From NCBI GenBank assembly GCA_902803635.1, contig CADCQU010000088.1, positions 1-13,281 on the forward strand: 13,281 bases of DNA, given 5' to 3'. The stretch is from an uncultured Lachnospiraceae bacterium. Its GTDB lineage: Bacteria > Bacillota > Clostridia > Lachnospirales > Lachnospiraceae. Positions 1 through 7,343 of this stretch are shown in pieces; within the stretch, counting starts at the first letter, position 1; the number at the start of each line of letters is the position of its first letter. The translations under genes and the position numbers were made by a program. Below the pieces are notes generated by a model. The model ran no database searches and had not been told where the DNA came from. It worked only from the letters and a program-made list of their open reading frames with translations.

Positions 1-86
1 AACTTACGGGATTCTTCGCTTCGCTCAGAATGACAATGCCTTTGCATCGAAAATAGTCATTTCGTAAGGGCCGCCTGAACAGTAAC
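1..86. repeat. palindromic repeat element, right part (copy 1)
   Basis: The window opens inside a repeat. Positions 8-34 (GGGATTCTT...CTCAGAATGAC) match the right arm of the cores at 2292-2417 and 11132-11214. After a spacer, CCTGAACAGTAAC at 74-86 matches, with one difference, the right end CCTGAACTGTAAC of the element at 9724-9868. The left half lies outside the window. No coding potential is seen, so this is probably a REP- or MITE-like non-autonomous element. Confidence 0.6.
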
Positions 87-126
87 CGGGCCATTGGAAA
101 GAGTTGTGAATCCGACAAGAAAGAGA

Positions 127-155
127 TTGTGTAATAGACGCTGGTAGGATATAAT
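127..155 (+). promoter_or_regulatory. putative sigma-A promoter of ychF-lgt
   Basis: A perfect -10 box TATAAT (150-155) follows a weak -35 TTGTGT (127-132) at 17 bp. Transcription would start near 162, giving a leader of about 100 nt before ychF. Confidence 0.55.
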
Positions 156-190
156 GGGGGATGTTTGAGGCTTTTGAGATGCATCCGCGT

Positions 191-233
191 CATTTGCCGG
201 GCTTGCAGCATTTGCCGGGGACGCAACATTTGC
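191..233 (+). repeat. 18-bp direct repeat in the ychF leader
   Basis: CATTTGC starts at 191, 209 and 227, exactly 18 bp apart. The first two copies extend to CATTTGCCGGG. The repeat falls in the predicted 5' leader of ychF. It also lies within an open frame of 28 codons (ATG 179, TGA 263-265) that is His-rich and overlaps the ychF start as ATGA. Whether that frame is translated is unknown. Confidence 0.6.
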
Positions 234-261
234 ATAAAACTTTCCATTGGGAGGATTGGAT

Positions 262-1365
262 ATGAAACTTGGAATCGTCGGGCTTCCGAATGTCGGGAAG
301 AGCACGCTTTTTAATTCGTTGACGAAGGCCGGGGCGGAGTCGGCCAACTACCCGTTCTGCACGATTGACCCGAACGTGGGCATCGTGCCGGTGCCGGACG
401 AGCGGCTGAAGCTCCTGGCGGAGTTCTCGCATTCGAAGAAGGTCACGCCGGCCACGGTCGAGTTCGTGGACATTGCGGGCCTCGTGAAGGGTGCCTCGAA
501 GGGCGAGGGCCTTGGCAACCAGTTCCTCGCGAACATCCGGGAGTGCGACGCGATCGTCCACGTCGTCCGCTGCTTCGAGGACGAGAACATCATCCATGTG
601 GACGGCAGCGTGGACCCGCTCCGCGACATCGAGACCATCGTCCTGGAGCTGGTATTTGCCGATCTTGAGGTGCTGGAGCGCCGCATCGGCAAGACCGCGA
701 AGACCGCGAAGGCGGGCGCGAGCAAGGACGCCAAGAAGGAATACGACTGGCTTCTGGTGCTGAAGAAGCATTTGGAAAATGGCGAGCAGGCGATCACCGT
801 GGACCTTGGGGATGACGAGGCAAATGCCTTCAAGCGGAGCCTTTGCCTTCTCACGGACAAGCCGGTGATCTACGCGGCAAATGTCTCCGAGGACGACTTG
901 GCAAATGACGGGGCGGACAACCCGCATGTGCAGAAGGTTCGCCAAATGGCGGCGGACCAGAACGCGGAGGTGTTCGTGATTTCAGCTGCGATTGAGCAGG
1001 AGATTGCGGAGCTTGATGATGAGGAGAAGGCTGAGTTCCTCGCTGACCTGGGCGTTGACAAATCAGGGCTTGACAAGCTGATCGCGGCCTCGTACCGGAT
1101 CCTGGGCCTTATGAGCTTCCTTACGACCGGCGAGGACGAGACCCGCGCATGGACGATTCCGGTGAACTGCAAGGCTCCGAAGGCGGCCGGGAAGATCCAC
1201 ACCGATTTCGAGCGGGGCTTCATCAAGGCCGAGGTCATCAATTACAATATGCTTCTCATGGCCGGCTCCTATGCGGCCGCCCGCGAGAAGGGACTTATCC
1301 GCATCGAGGGCAAGGAATACGTGGTGCAGGACGGCGACGTCATTTTGTTCCGGTTTAATGTGTAA
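262..1365 (+). CDS. ychF: YchF/OLA1 family redox-regulated ATPase
   Basis: This is a cytosolic P-loop NTPase of the Obg/TRAFAC class. The family prefers ATP to GTP, binds ribosomes and is linked to stress responses. The 367 residues match the usual family length of about 365. The Walker A motif GLPNVGKST is at residues 7-15, followed by the family stretch ANYPFCTIDPNVG (28-40). The G3 motif DIAGLVKGASKGEGLGNQFL starts at residue 70. The altered G4 region (YAANVSE, 204-210) lacks the NKxD that would give GTP specificity. A coiled-coil region lies around 130-170 and a C-terminal TGS domain ends in GKEYVVQDGDVILFRFNV. ATG 262 is chosen over the in-frame TTG at 247 because GGGAGGA (249-255) sits 6 nt upstream and overlaps the TTG. 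lgt follows 12 nt later, so the two are probably co-transcribed. Confidence 0.97.
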   Translation: MKLGIVGLPNVGKSTLFNSLTKAGAESANYPFCTIDPNVGIVPVPDERLKLLAEFSHSKKVTPATVEFVDIAGLVKGASKGEGLGNQFLANIRECDAIVHVVRCFEDENIIHVDGSVDPLRDIETIVLELVFADLEVLERRIGKTAKTAKAGASKDAKKEYDWLLVLKKHLENGEQAITVDLGDDEANAFKRSLCLLTDKPVIYAANVSEDDLANDGADNPHVQKVRQMAADQNAEVFVISAAIEQEIAELDDEEKAEFLADLGVDKSGLDKLIAASYRILGLMSFLTTGEDETRAWTIPVNCKAPKAAGKIHTDFERGFIKAEVINYNMLLMAGSYAAAREKGLIRIEGKEYVVQDGDVILFRFNV

Positions 1366-1377
1366 TGGGATATTGGT

Positions 1378-2247
1378 ATGGACTATAATATTAATTTTCC
1401 AAATCTGGGGATTTTCCTGAACCATGTGGGAAAGAACATCATGATCGGGAATTTTGCCATCGCCTACTATGGGATTGCGATCGCCCTGGGGCTGGTTCTG
1501 GGGCTTTTGGTGGCCGTGAAGCGGGCGAAGACGACGGGGCAGAAGCCGGACGACTACGTGGACCTCGTCATTTTGGGCATGATCTTCGGGGTCATCGGCG
1601 CGCGCATTTACTATGTCATTTTCTCGTGGGATATGTACAAGGACGACCTGCTCTCGATTTTCAACCTGCGGCAGGGCGGGCTGGCCATCTACGGGGGCAT
1701 TATTGCCGGCGTGATCACGGTGCTCGTGGTGACGCGCATCAAGAAAATGAACTTCGGCCAGGCCTGCGACACGGTGGCGATGAGCGTGCCCATCGGACAG
1801 ATTATCGGAAGGTGGGGCAATTTCTTCAACCGCGAGGCATTTGGCGCGTATACAAATGGCCTTTTCGCGATGGAGCTGCCGGTGTCGGCGGTGCGCCAGA
1901 ACGAGATTACCGCCGAAATGTGGGCAAATACCGTTGTCCGTGACGGGATCACGTACATTTCCGTGCACCCGACCTTCCTCTACGAGAGCCTCTGGAACTG
2001 CGGGGTGCTGCTGGTGGTCTTTCTGCTCCGGAACCGCACGAAGTTTTACGGGGAACTCTTCCTCATCTATGTGGCGGGCTACTCGCTGGGGCGTTTCTTT
2101 ATCGAGACGCTCCGGACCGACCAGCTGCTCATCCCCGGGACGGCGATTCCGGTGTCCATGGTGGTCGCGGCCGTCGGCTTTATCGGGTCGCTCGTGTGGA
2201 TTTTCCTCGGACGGCGGCACGCAAAAGCCTCAATTGGGGACAGATAA
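1378..2247 (+). CDS. lgt: phosphatidylglycerol--prolipoprotein diacylglyceryl transferase
   Basis: Lgt is an integral membrane enzyme that moves diacylglycerol from phosphatidylglycerol to the lipobox cysteine of prolipoproteins, the first step of lipoprotein maturation. The 289 residues contain about seven hydrophobic segments. The Lgt signature GRWGNFFNREAFG is at 144-156, HPTFLYES at 197-204 and GRFFIETLRTDQL at 238-250, so the conserved Arg, Asn and Glu positions are present. The segment GGLAIYGG (100-107) has Tyr where E. coli Lgt has a His followed by GG; I recall this as common in Firmicutes. ATG 1378 has a weak GGGA 7 nt upstream, so expression probably depends on read-through from ychF. 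No clear terminator follows directly; a palindromic element begins about 45 nt downstream. Confidence 0.97.
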   Translation: MDYNINFPNLGIFLNHVGKNIMIGNFAIAYYGIAIALGLVLGLLVAVKRAKTTGQKPDDYVDLVILGMIFGVIGARIYYVIFSWDMYKDDLLSIFNLRQGGLAIYGGIIAGVITVLVVTRIKKMNFGQACDTVAMSVPIGQIIGRWGNFFNREAFGAYTNGLFAMELPVSAVRQNEITAEMWANTVVRDGITYISVHPTFLYESLWNCGVLLVVFLLRNRTKFYGELFLIYVAGYSLGRFFIETLRTDQLLIPGTAIPVSMVVAAVGFIGSLVWIFLGRRHAKASIGDR

Positions 2248-2291
2248 AATAATTCCACCTGTACCTTTGGCTTAATTAAGAAACGTTTTTT

Positions 2292-2417
2292 GTCATTCTG
2301 AGGAGCGCAGCGACGAAGAATCCTGTCAACTTTGCGAAAAGACGTAAGGGATTCTTACAGAAAACAGTCCACTGGACTGTTTTCTGCACACTGAGGCGTC
2401 GCTTCGCTCAGAATGAC
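2292..2417. repeat. palindromic repeat element with a nested hairpin (copy 2)
   Basis: The ends GTCATTCTGAG (2292-2302) and CTCAGAATGAC (2407-2417) are perfect inverted repeats. The arms match copy 1 and the copy at 11132-11214. Outer arms with CCACCTGTAC (2264-2273) and GTACAGCTGG (2444-2453) may widen the element. The right arm is split at 2357-2396 by a 40-bp segment containing a perfect 13-bp stem, CAGAAAACAGTCC (2358-2370) against 2374-2386, with loop ACT. The other copies lack this segment. No gene is seen here. Confidence 0.75.
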
Positions 2418-2610
2418 AGGAGATGATGCTTTGGAAGTCAACCGTACAGCTGGTAAAATTTTTTTACCTGTCCTCGTTTGGAAGTTTACTTTTTAAGAAA
2501 CGTATCACGGATACATAAATTTACAAATTCATATATATAAGCAGTTTAAATATATGGAGAAGGTGGGGCAACCAGATTTAGTTCCTACACATACAAAAAC
2601 CACAAGATAT
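2418..2610 (+). other. AT-rich leader region upstream of the mraZ terminator
   Basis: The region has no convincing gene. A small hairpin GGTAAAA/TTTTACC is at 2452-2468. The stretch 2510-2553 is strongly AT-rich (TTTACA 2520-2525, TATATATAA 2532-2540) and probably holds a promoter, but no box pair with good spacing stands out. An open frame of 33 codons starts at ATG 2554 and runs through the terminator at 2611-2640 to TGA. It has no clear ribosome site, because the GGAGAAGG motif lies after its start. Confidence 0.3.
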
Positions 2611-2640
2611 GGGAGGTTTCCTCGGGAAACCTCCCTTTTT
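2611..2640 (+). terminator. intrinsic terminator upstream of mraZ
   Basis: GGGAGGTTTCC (2611-2621) pairs perfectly with GGAAACCTCCC (2625-2635). This gives an 11-bp stem with loop TCG, followed directly by five T residues (2636-2640). It lies before the mraZ promoter, so it ends a transcript from upstream, either lgt read-through or a short leader RNA from the AT-rich region. Confidence 0.85.
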
Positions 2641-2687
2641 GTCGCTATTTTTTGAGAATTTTAACAAATTAGAACGTATGTTGTCCC

Positions 2688-2716
2688 TTGAATCTGGGTG
2701 GATGTGGTGGTAGAAT
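2688..2716 (+). promoter_or_regulatory. sigma-A promoter of the mraZ (dcw) operon
   Basis: TTGAAT (2688-2693) and TAGAAT (2711-2716) are separated by exactly 17 bp, which predicts a start near 2722-2724. The spacer carries TGGG at 2695 and TGGT at 2705, in the 10-bp rhythm of the operator just downstream. That rhythm suggests direct repression by MraZ. Confidence 0.75.
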
Positions 2717-2722
2717 AAGGGC

Positions 2723-2752
2723 AAGTGGTTGGAAGTGGGAGGAAGTGTAGGG
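2723..2752 (+). promoter_or_regulatory. MraZ-type operator, three 10-bp direct repeats
   Basis: Three tandem 10-mers occur: AAGTGGTTGG (2723-2732), AAGTGGGAGG (2733-2742) and AAGTGTAGGG (2743-2752). A degenerate fourth, AAGATG, includes the mraZ start codon. Known MraZ sites are short direct repeats with 10-bp pitch (AAAGTG[T/G] in Mollicutes, TGGG-based in E. coli), and this array matches both forms. It covers the transcription start and the ribosome site, so bound MraZ could block both initiation steps. Confidence 0.7.
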
Positions 2753-2755
2753 AAG

Positions 2756-3217
2756 ATGGTAAAGTTTGTCGGCAAGGTCAAGCATGCGGTGGACGCAAAG
2801 GGCCGATTGATGATCCCCTCAAAATACCGGGCGATCATCGGGGAGCAGACCCTCTATGTCCTGCCGGGCGAAGCCGGGAACCTGACCGTCTACACCGAGG
2901 AGTCCTTCGACAAGCTGGCGGAACGCATCGACGAGAAGCTGGAAAATGCCGTGGACCTGACCGCGGAGGACGAGGCCGACATCCGCAACTGGATTGCCAG
3001 CGCGGACTACGTGAACCTCGACCCGCAGGGACGCATCCTCATCGGACAGGAGCACCGTACGCTGGCCGGGCTTTCGAAGGAAGCCATCATATCCGGCGCA
3101 CTCGACCACTTTGAAATCTGGAGCCCGGAGAAATGGGAGAAGGTCCAGGGACCCGAGACGGCGGAGCGGCAGGAGAGAACCCGCGCCACCATGCGAAAGC
3201 TCCGGATTCGCGCATGA
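2756..3217 (+). CDS. mraZ: transcriptional regulator MraZ
   Basis: MraZ is the ring-forming, AbrB-fold DNA-binding protein that opens most dcw clusters and usually represses its own operon. The 153 residues fit the family. Both halves of the internal duplication carry the DxxGR motif: DAKGRLMIPSKYR (13-25) and LDPQGRILI (88-96). ATG 2756 is preferred to the in-frame TTG 2729 and GTG 2735 for two reasons. It gives the family-like start MVKFVGKVKHAVDAKGR, and it leaves the promoter and operator outside the gene. GGGAGG (2737-2742) is far from this ATG and AGGG (2749-2752) is close, so translation may be modest. A C-terminal basic helix (residues 134-153) is slightly longer than usual. The gap to rsmH is 84 nt. 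Confidence 0.95.
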   Translation: MVKFVGKVKHAVDAKGRLMIPSKYRAIIGEQTLYVLPGEAGNLTVYTEESFDKLAERIDEKLENAVDLTAEDEADIRNWIASADYVNLDPQGRILIGQEHRTLAGLSKEAIISGALDHFEIWSPEKWEKVQGPETAERQERTRATMRKLRIRA

Positions 3218-3243
3218 ACAAATGATGACGAAAGTCCTGCGCA

Positions 3244-3272
3244 CCTTCGGCCGGGGAGCGGCCGGGGGAAGG
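3244..3272 (+). other. GC-rich hairpin between mraZ and rsmH
   Basis: CCTTC (3244-3248) pairs with GAAGG (3268-3272), and GGCC (3249-3252) with GGCC (3260-3263). The two stems are offset by a G-run. No T-tract follows, so termination is unlikely. It may affect mRNA processing or stability between mraZ and rsmH. Confidence 0.3.
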
Positions 3273-3301
3273 GACAACAGGCGGAACGCGGGAGAATGCA
3301 C

Positions 3302-4237
3302 ATGGACTTTCAACATGTTTCGGTCCTGCTGGAGGAGTGTATCGAGGGCCTTGCCATACGGCCGGGCGGCGTCTACGTGGACGGGACGCTCGGCGGCGGG
3401 GGGCACTCGCTGGAAATCCTCCGGAGGCTGGATGGAACGGGGAGTTTAATTGGAATTGACCGGGATGAAGCTGCCATCTGTGCGGCCGGGGAGCGGCTTC
3501 GCGGATACGAAGGCAGGACCCACATCGTGCGTGGGAACTACAGCGAAATGCCGGCAATTATAAAGGAGCTTGGATTTGCCGAGGTGGACGGGATCCTGCT
3601 GGATCTGGGCGTCTCCTCGCACCAGCTCGACGAACCGGAGCGGGGCTTTTCCTATATGCAGGACGCACCGCTCGATATGCGGATGGACCGGAGGGAGCAC
3701 CGGACCGCCGCCGACCTTGTAAATGAGGCCGCGGAGGACGAGCTTACAAGGATCTTGCGAGACTACGGCGAGGAGAGATTTGCCAGGAACATTGCACGGA
3801 ACATCGTGAAGGCGAGAAGCCGAGGAAGGATCGAAACCACTGGGGAGTTAGTTTCGATTATAAAAGCTTCGATTCCGATGAAAATGCAAATGTCCGGCGG
3901 CCATCCCGCCAAACGCACCTTCCAGGCGCTGCGGATAGAGCTGAATGGGGAGCTTTCGGCTCTATCCGGCAGCCTCGAGGGGATGGTGGACCTGCTTTCC
4001 GCGGGGGGAAGGCTCTGCGTCATCACCTTCCACTCGCTGGAGGACAGGATTGTGAAAAATGCATTCCGCACCTTCGAAAGCCCCTGCATTTGCCCGCCGG
4101 AATTTCCGGTGTGCCGGTGCGGGCGCGTTTCCAAGGGGCGGGTGATCACGCGGAAGGCGATTCTGCCGTCGGAGGAGGAGCTGAACTCGAATCCGCGGTC
4201 GAAGAGCGCGAAGCTGCGAATATTTGAGAAAAGGTGA
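3302..4237 (+). CDS. rsmH: 16S rRNA (cytosine(1402)-N(4))-methyltransferase RsmH
   Basis: RsmH (MraW) is an S-adenosylmethionine-dependent enzyme that methylates N4 of C1402 in the ribosomal P site. The 311 residues equal the family length. The opening [10 protein letters not shown] and the SAM-binding [11 protein letters not shown] (27-36) are present, as is GIDRD (51-55). The catalytic-site block [20 protein letters not shown] (97-116), [14 protein letters not shown] (202-215), [14 protein letters not shown] (242-255) and the C-terminal [12 protein letters not shown] follow in order. Four cysteines in [13 protein letters not shown] (262-274) are typical of clostridial RsmH. ATG 3302 is chosen because GGGAG (3290-3294) is 7 nt away, whereas the in-frame ATG 3296 directly abuts it. 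The stop is only a few bases from the ftsL start. Confidence 0.97.
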   Translation: MDFQHVSVLLEECIEGLAIRPGGVYVDGTLGGGGHSLEILRRLDGTGSLIGIDRDEAAICAAGERLRGYEGRTHIVRGNYSEMPAIIKELGFAEVDGILLDLGVSSHQLDEPERGFSYMQDAPLDMRMDRREHRTAADLVNEAAEDELTRILRDYGEERFARNIARNIVKARSRGRIETTGELVSIIKASIPMKMQMSGGHPAKRTFQALRIELNGELSALSGSLEGMVDLLSAGGRLCVITFHSLEDRIVKNAFRTFESPCICPPEFPVCRCGRVSKGRVITRKAILPSEEELNSNPRSKSAKLRIFEKR

Positions 4238-4242
4238 GGAAG

Positions 4243-4803
4243 ATGAGAGAAGCCGTGTTGATGCAGGAGGGAAAGACGGACCGCGAACCGCGCTATGCCG
4301 TTGAGGGTACCACTGCGCTTTCGGCGGAGGAGAACCCGGAGCTTCCTGCAAAGGATAGCCCGAAGCTGCAGACAAATGCAGCGGCCCGGGGCGAGCTCGA
4401 CATCCTTGTATTTGCCACAGAACGCGCAAAGAGGCGGGAGAAGGCCCCTGTCGAAATGGACCGCGTGAGCGGGAAGACGGGTACCTTCAGCATCGCCTAT
4501 GTTTTTTTTGTTACGGCCGTCTGCGTCGTTATGGTCATCGCCTGCGTCCAGTACCTTCGGCTTAAGGAGACGGTGACGACCCAGCGGAAGCAGATCGCGG
4601 AGAAGGAGACGAGGCTGACGAAGCTGCGGAGCGAGAATGACGCGCTCTACGAGAGGCTGGTCAACGCGATGGACCTGGAGGAGATCCGCGAAATCGCCAT
4701 CGGGCGGCTCGGCATGAAATACGCCGACGAGAGCCAGGTGGAGCGGTACAGCACGGATGGCGAGGGATATGTGAGACAGTACCGGGACGTGCCGGAGGCG
4801 TAA
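4243..4803 (+). CDS. ftsL: FtsL-like bitopic septum protein
   Basis: FtsL proteins are small single-span membrane proteins that form a coiled-coil complex with DivIC/FtsB and DivIB and activate the septal PBP and FtsW. Sequence identity is weak in this family, so the call rests on architecture and position. The 186 residues have a charged cytoplasmic part (1-78), one hydrophobic segment (about 81-104) and then a heptad-rich coil (LKETVTTQRKQIAEKETRL and on, to about 145) on the outer side. The gene sits between rsmH and the PBP gene, the standard ftsL position. The cytoplasmic part is longer than usual. The start is uncertain: GTG 4234 overlaps the rsmH stop, ATG 4243 has GAGGA very close, and ATG 4261 is also possible. 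Confidence 0.85.
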   Translation: MREAVLMQEGKTDREPRYAVEGTTALSAEENPELPAKDSPKLQTNAAARGELDILVFATERAKRREKAPVEMDRVSGKTGTFSIAYVFFVTAVCVVMVIACVQYLRLKETVTTQRKQIAEKETRLTKLRSENDALYERLVNAMDLEEIREIAIGRLGMKYADESQVERYSTDGEGYVRQYRDVPEA

Positions 4804-4817
4804 CGAGGAAGGCGACA

Positions 4818-4840
4818 CCTCCCCCCCCTTGAGGGGGAGG
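4818..4840. repeat. GC-rich palindrome in the ftsL-PBP gap
   Basis: CCTCCCCC (4818-4825) pairs with GGGGGAGG (4833-4840) over a 7-nt loop. No T-run follows, so it is not a terminator. It resembles short C/G-run palindromes scattered in clostridial intergenic DNA; whether it belongs to a repeat family cannot be decided from one copy. Confidence 0.4.
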
Positions 4841-4904
4841 CAAGAGGAGCGGCCGCCGGAAGAATTATATTTTTATAGAAAATGTAAATCAGCGAGGAAT
4901 ACAT

Positions 4905-7322
4905 TTGTCAAAAGAAAAGGAACGGGAAGGGAAGAGAAAGTCCCCGAAGGCCGCTGCGAAGGAGCGGAAGGCGTCTTCCCCGAAAGCTGCTGCAAAGGGG
5001 CGGAAGGCTGCCGAGAGGGAGCAAAGGGCTTCTGCGAAGGAGCAGCTGAAGGAAGAGCGGCGGCTCAGGAAGGCAAGGAGAAAGCGCCGCGAGAAGAGAA
5101 TGGTAAAGGATTGCTTCCAGCGGCGGCTGCAGCAGGGGATGAACGCACGGATGGCGGGGCTGCGGGTGGCGGTCGTGCTGATTTTTGTGTGTCTCCTCGC
5201 GCGGCTGGCTACCATTTTCCTCGCGGACGGCGACCAGTACAAGCGGGAGGTTCTCTCGCAATCCCAGTCGAGCTACAGCTCCGAAAAGCTCCCCTTCAAG
5301 CGGGGGGACATTCTTGACCGCAACGGGACGGCTCTCGCGACCTCCGAGAAGCGTTACAACGTGATCCTGGACTGCCGGGCCATTAACGACCTGGTCGAGG
5401 CAAATGATAAGATACGGGGGCTTCGCATCAAGGGGGATGACGGGAAGATCTACGTGAAGAAGTATCTGGAGCCGACCATCAAGGCCATCCTCACCGTATT
5501 CGACGTGGACGAGCTGGCACTCCGGCACATCATCGGGGACGAGAAGACCTGCGACTCACAGTACTACGTGCTGTTTAAAGAGGTTCCTGTCGAACAGAAG
5601 AAAGCCTTTGAATATTTGAAAAAATCGCCTTCGGAGCGTGCGAAGGAGGACGGGATTGAGATTCCGGAACCCACGCCGACGGAGGTGCCCGAGGAGCAGG
5701 CGGAGCGGACGAGCATTGGCGGCGTCTGGTTTGAGGAAACCTACCGCCGTGTGTACCCGCTTCATACGCTCGCCTGCAATGCGATTGGTTTTACAAATGC
5801 AGACGGTTCGGCTTCCTATGGACTGGAGGGCTACTATAAGAACACGCTTGAGGGTGTGGACGGACGACGGTTCGGCTATTGGAACGGAGGCCAGGCGGGG
5901 GAGGAGTCACAGCTTCGGCAGACCATCATCCAGCCGGTGGACGGGAACAGCATCCGCACGACCCTTGACGTGAACATCCAGAAGATTTGCGAGGACGAGC
6001 TGGCGCGGTTTAACAGCCTTTATAAAGGAAATTTCCGCACGGACGACGACGGCGCCGCAAACCTCGGGGTCCTTGTCATGGACCCCCGCAACGCCTCAGT
6101 CCTTGGCATGGCCTGCTCTAACGTCTTTGACCTCAACAACCCACGCGACTTGAGCGTCCGTTACACGCAGGAGGAGATCGAGGAGATGCAGAAGGAGGCA
6201 AAGCGCGTCGAGGAGGACAACCGGCTAAAGGAGGACGACGAGAAGGAAAGCAACCCCATCGCCGACGCCCTGCAGGGCATTTGGCAGAACTATTGCATTT
6301 CCTCCATCTATGAGCCGGGTTCGACCTTTAAGCCCGTCACCGTCTCCGCGGCCCTGGAGACCGCGAAGGTGGACGAGCAGATGATCTTTAACTGCGACGG
6401 CGGCCAGGAAATCGGCGGCATTATGATCCACTGCTCGGACGAGAAGGGCCACGGGGACGAGAACGTCTGCGACGCGATCCGGAATTCCTGCAACGACGCC
6501 CTCATGCAGATCGGTGAGCTGGTCGATGTCGAGGATTTCAACCGCTTCCAGCGCATTTTCCACTTTGGCTCGAAGACGGGCATCGACCTTTCGGGCGAGG
6601 CGGCGGGCATCCTCTACACGGCGGATACCATGAAGCCGATCAACCTCGCCACGGCCTCCTTCGGGCAGGGCTTCTCCTGCACCATGATCCAGGAGGCGGC
6701 GGCCATTTGCTCGATCATCAACGGCGGGAACTACTGGGAGCCGCACCTTGTGGACAAGGTGATGGACAGCAGTGGGACCGTGAAGAACCTGAACAACGGG
6801 AACCTTCTGGGCCAGACGGTCTCGGAGGCGACGGCGAAGAAGGTGAAGTCCTACATGAAGGCCGCCGTGGAAAGCGGGACGGCAGTCTCGGCCAAGGTGA
6901 ACGGCTATTCCATGGGCGGAAAGACGGGAACGGCCGAAAAGTTCCCCCGCGGCGAGGGACGGTACCTTGTTTCCTTCATTGGCTTCGCGCCCTACGAGAA
7001 CCCGGAGGTGCTGATCTACGTGGTCGTGGACGAGCCGAACCTTGCGGAGCAGGACGACAGCCGCTATGCCCAGTGGATCGCAAAGAGTATTCTCAAGCAG
7101 ATCCTCCCGTATCTCAACATTTACCCGGACGAGGAGCTGGCGCCGGAGAACCCGATCCTGCTCTCGAATTACGATAATCCAAGTGGCGAACCCCGGAGCG
7201 ATTCGGCGCACAATGACGACATTCCGGCCGCCCCCGGCGTGGGAGCGGAGGAGGAGGTTCCGGAGGACAATACCCCGCAGGACCTTGGCTACACAAATGA
7301 CGAGGCTGGTTTTACGGATTAA
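4905..7322 (+). CDS. ftsI: class B penicillin-binding protein, septal transpeptidase (FtsI/SpoVD-like)
   Basis: This enzyme cross-links septal peptidoglycan outside the membrane, working with FtsW, FtsL and DivIB. The 805 residues start with a long Lys/Ala-rich cytoplasmic tail (1-83) holding two copies of SPKAAAK[E/G]RKA, then one membrane span (about 84-107). The dimerisation domain opens with KRGDILDRNGTALA (132-145). The transpeptidase domain has STFK (Ser473 as nucleophile), SCN (528-530) and KTG (673-675). A charged stretch (about 418-456) sits just before the active site; clostridial homologues have a shorter one. The C-terminus (740-805) is acidic, and no PASTA domain is visible, unlike B. 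subtilis SpoVD. The start is TTG 4905 with GAGGA (4894-4898) 6 nt upstream; no ATG fits better. SpoVD is an alternative name, but the missing PASTA domain favours a division role. Confidence 0.95.
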   Translation: MSKEKEREGKRKSPKAAAKERKASSPKAAAKGRKAAEREQRASAKEQLKEERRLRKARRKRREKRMVKDCFQRRLQQGMNARMAGLRVAVVLIFVCLLARLATIFLADGDQYKREVLSQSQSSYSSEKLPFKRGDILDRNGTALATSEKRYNVILDCRAINDLVEANDKIRGLRIKGDDGKIYVKKYLEPTIKAILTVFDVDELALRHIIGDEKTCDSQYYVLFKEVPVEQKKAFEYLKKSPSERAKEDGIEIPEPTPTEVPEEQAERTSIGGVWFEETYRRVYPLHTLACNAIGFTNADGSASYGLEGYYKNTLEGVDGRRFGYWNGGQAGEESQLRQTIIQPVDGNSIRTTLDVNIQKICEDELARFNSLYKGNFRTDDDGAANLGVLVMDPRNASVLGMACSNVFDLNNPRDLSVRYTQEEIEEMQKEAKRVEEDNRLKEDDEKESNPIADALQGIWQNYCISSIYEPGSTFKPVTVSAALETAKVDEQMIFNCDGGQEIGGIMIHCSDEKGHGDENVCDAIRNSCNDALMQIGELVDVEDFNRFQRIFHFGSKTGIDLSGEAAGILYTADTMKPINLATASFGQGFSCTMIQEAAAICSIINGGNYWEPHLVDKVMDSSGTVKNLNNGNLLGQTVSEATAKKVKSYMKAAVESGTAVSAKVNGYSMGGKTGTAEKFPRGEGRYLVSFIGFAPYENPEVLIYVVVDEPNLAEQDDSRYAQWIAKSILKQILPYLNIYPDEELAPENPILLSNYDNPSGEPRSDSAHNDDIPAAPGVGAEEEVPEDNTPQDLGYTNDEAGFTD

Positions 7323-7343
7323 ACCATTAAAGGAGACTTAGCT

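Noticed and set aside
1675..1700. Tyr in place of the E. coli His in the GGxxxHGG segment of Lgt, as a sign of lost activity
   Set aside because: As far as I recall, the Tyr form is common in Firmicutes Lgt. All other signature residues are intact.
1063..2220. Long minus-strand open frame opposite lgt and the ychF end
   Set aside because: It is antisense to clear lgt and ychF coding sequence. The His/Pro/Arg/Asp-rich product is typical of a shadow frame.
4818..4840. Strong GC hairpin as a terminator after ftsL
   Set aside because: No T-tract follows, and the PBP gene with its own ribosome site continues 65 nt later. Termination here would silence the rest of the operon.
6225..7211. Minus-strand open frame opposite the PBP transpeptidase domain
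   Set aside because: It runs antisense to conserved STFK, SCN and KTG motifs. It has no ribosome site and no recognisable domain.
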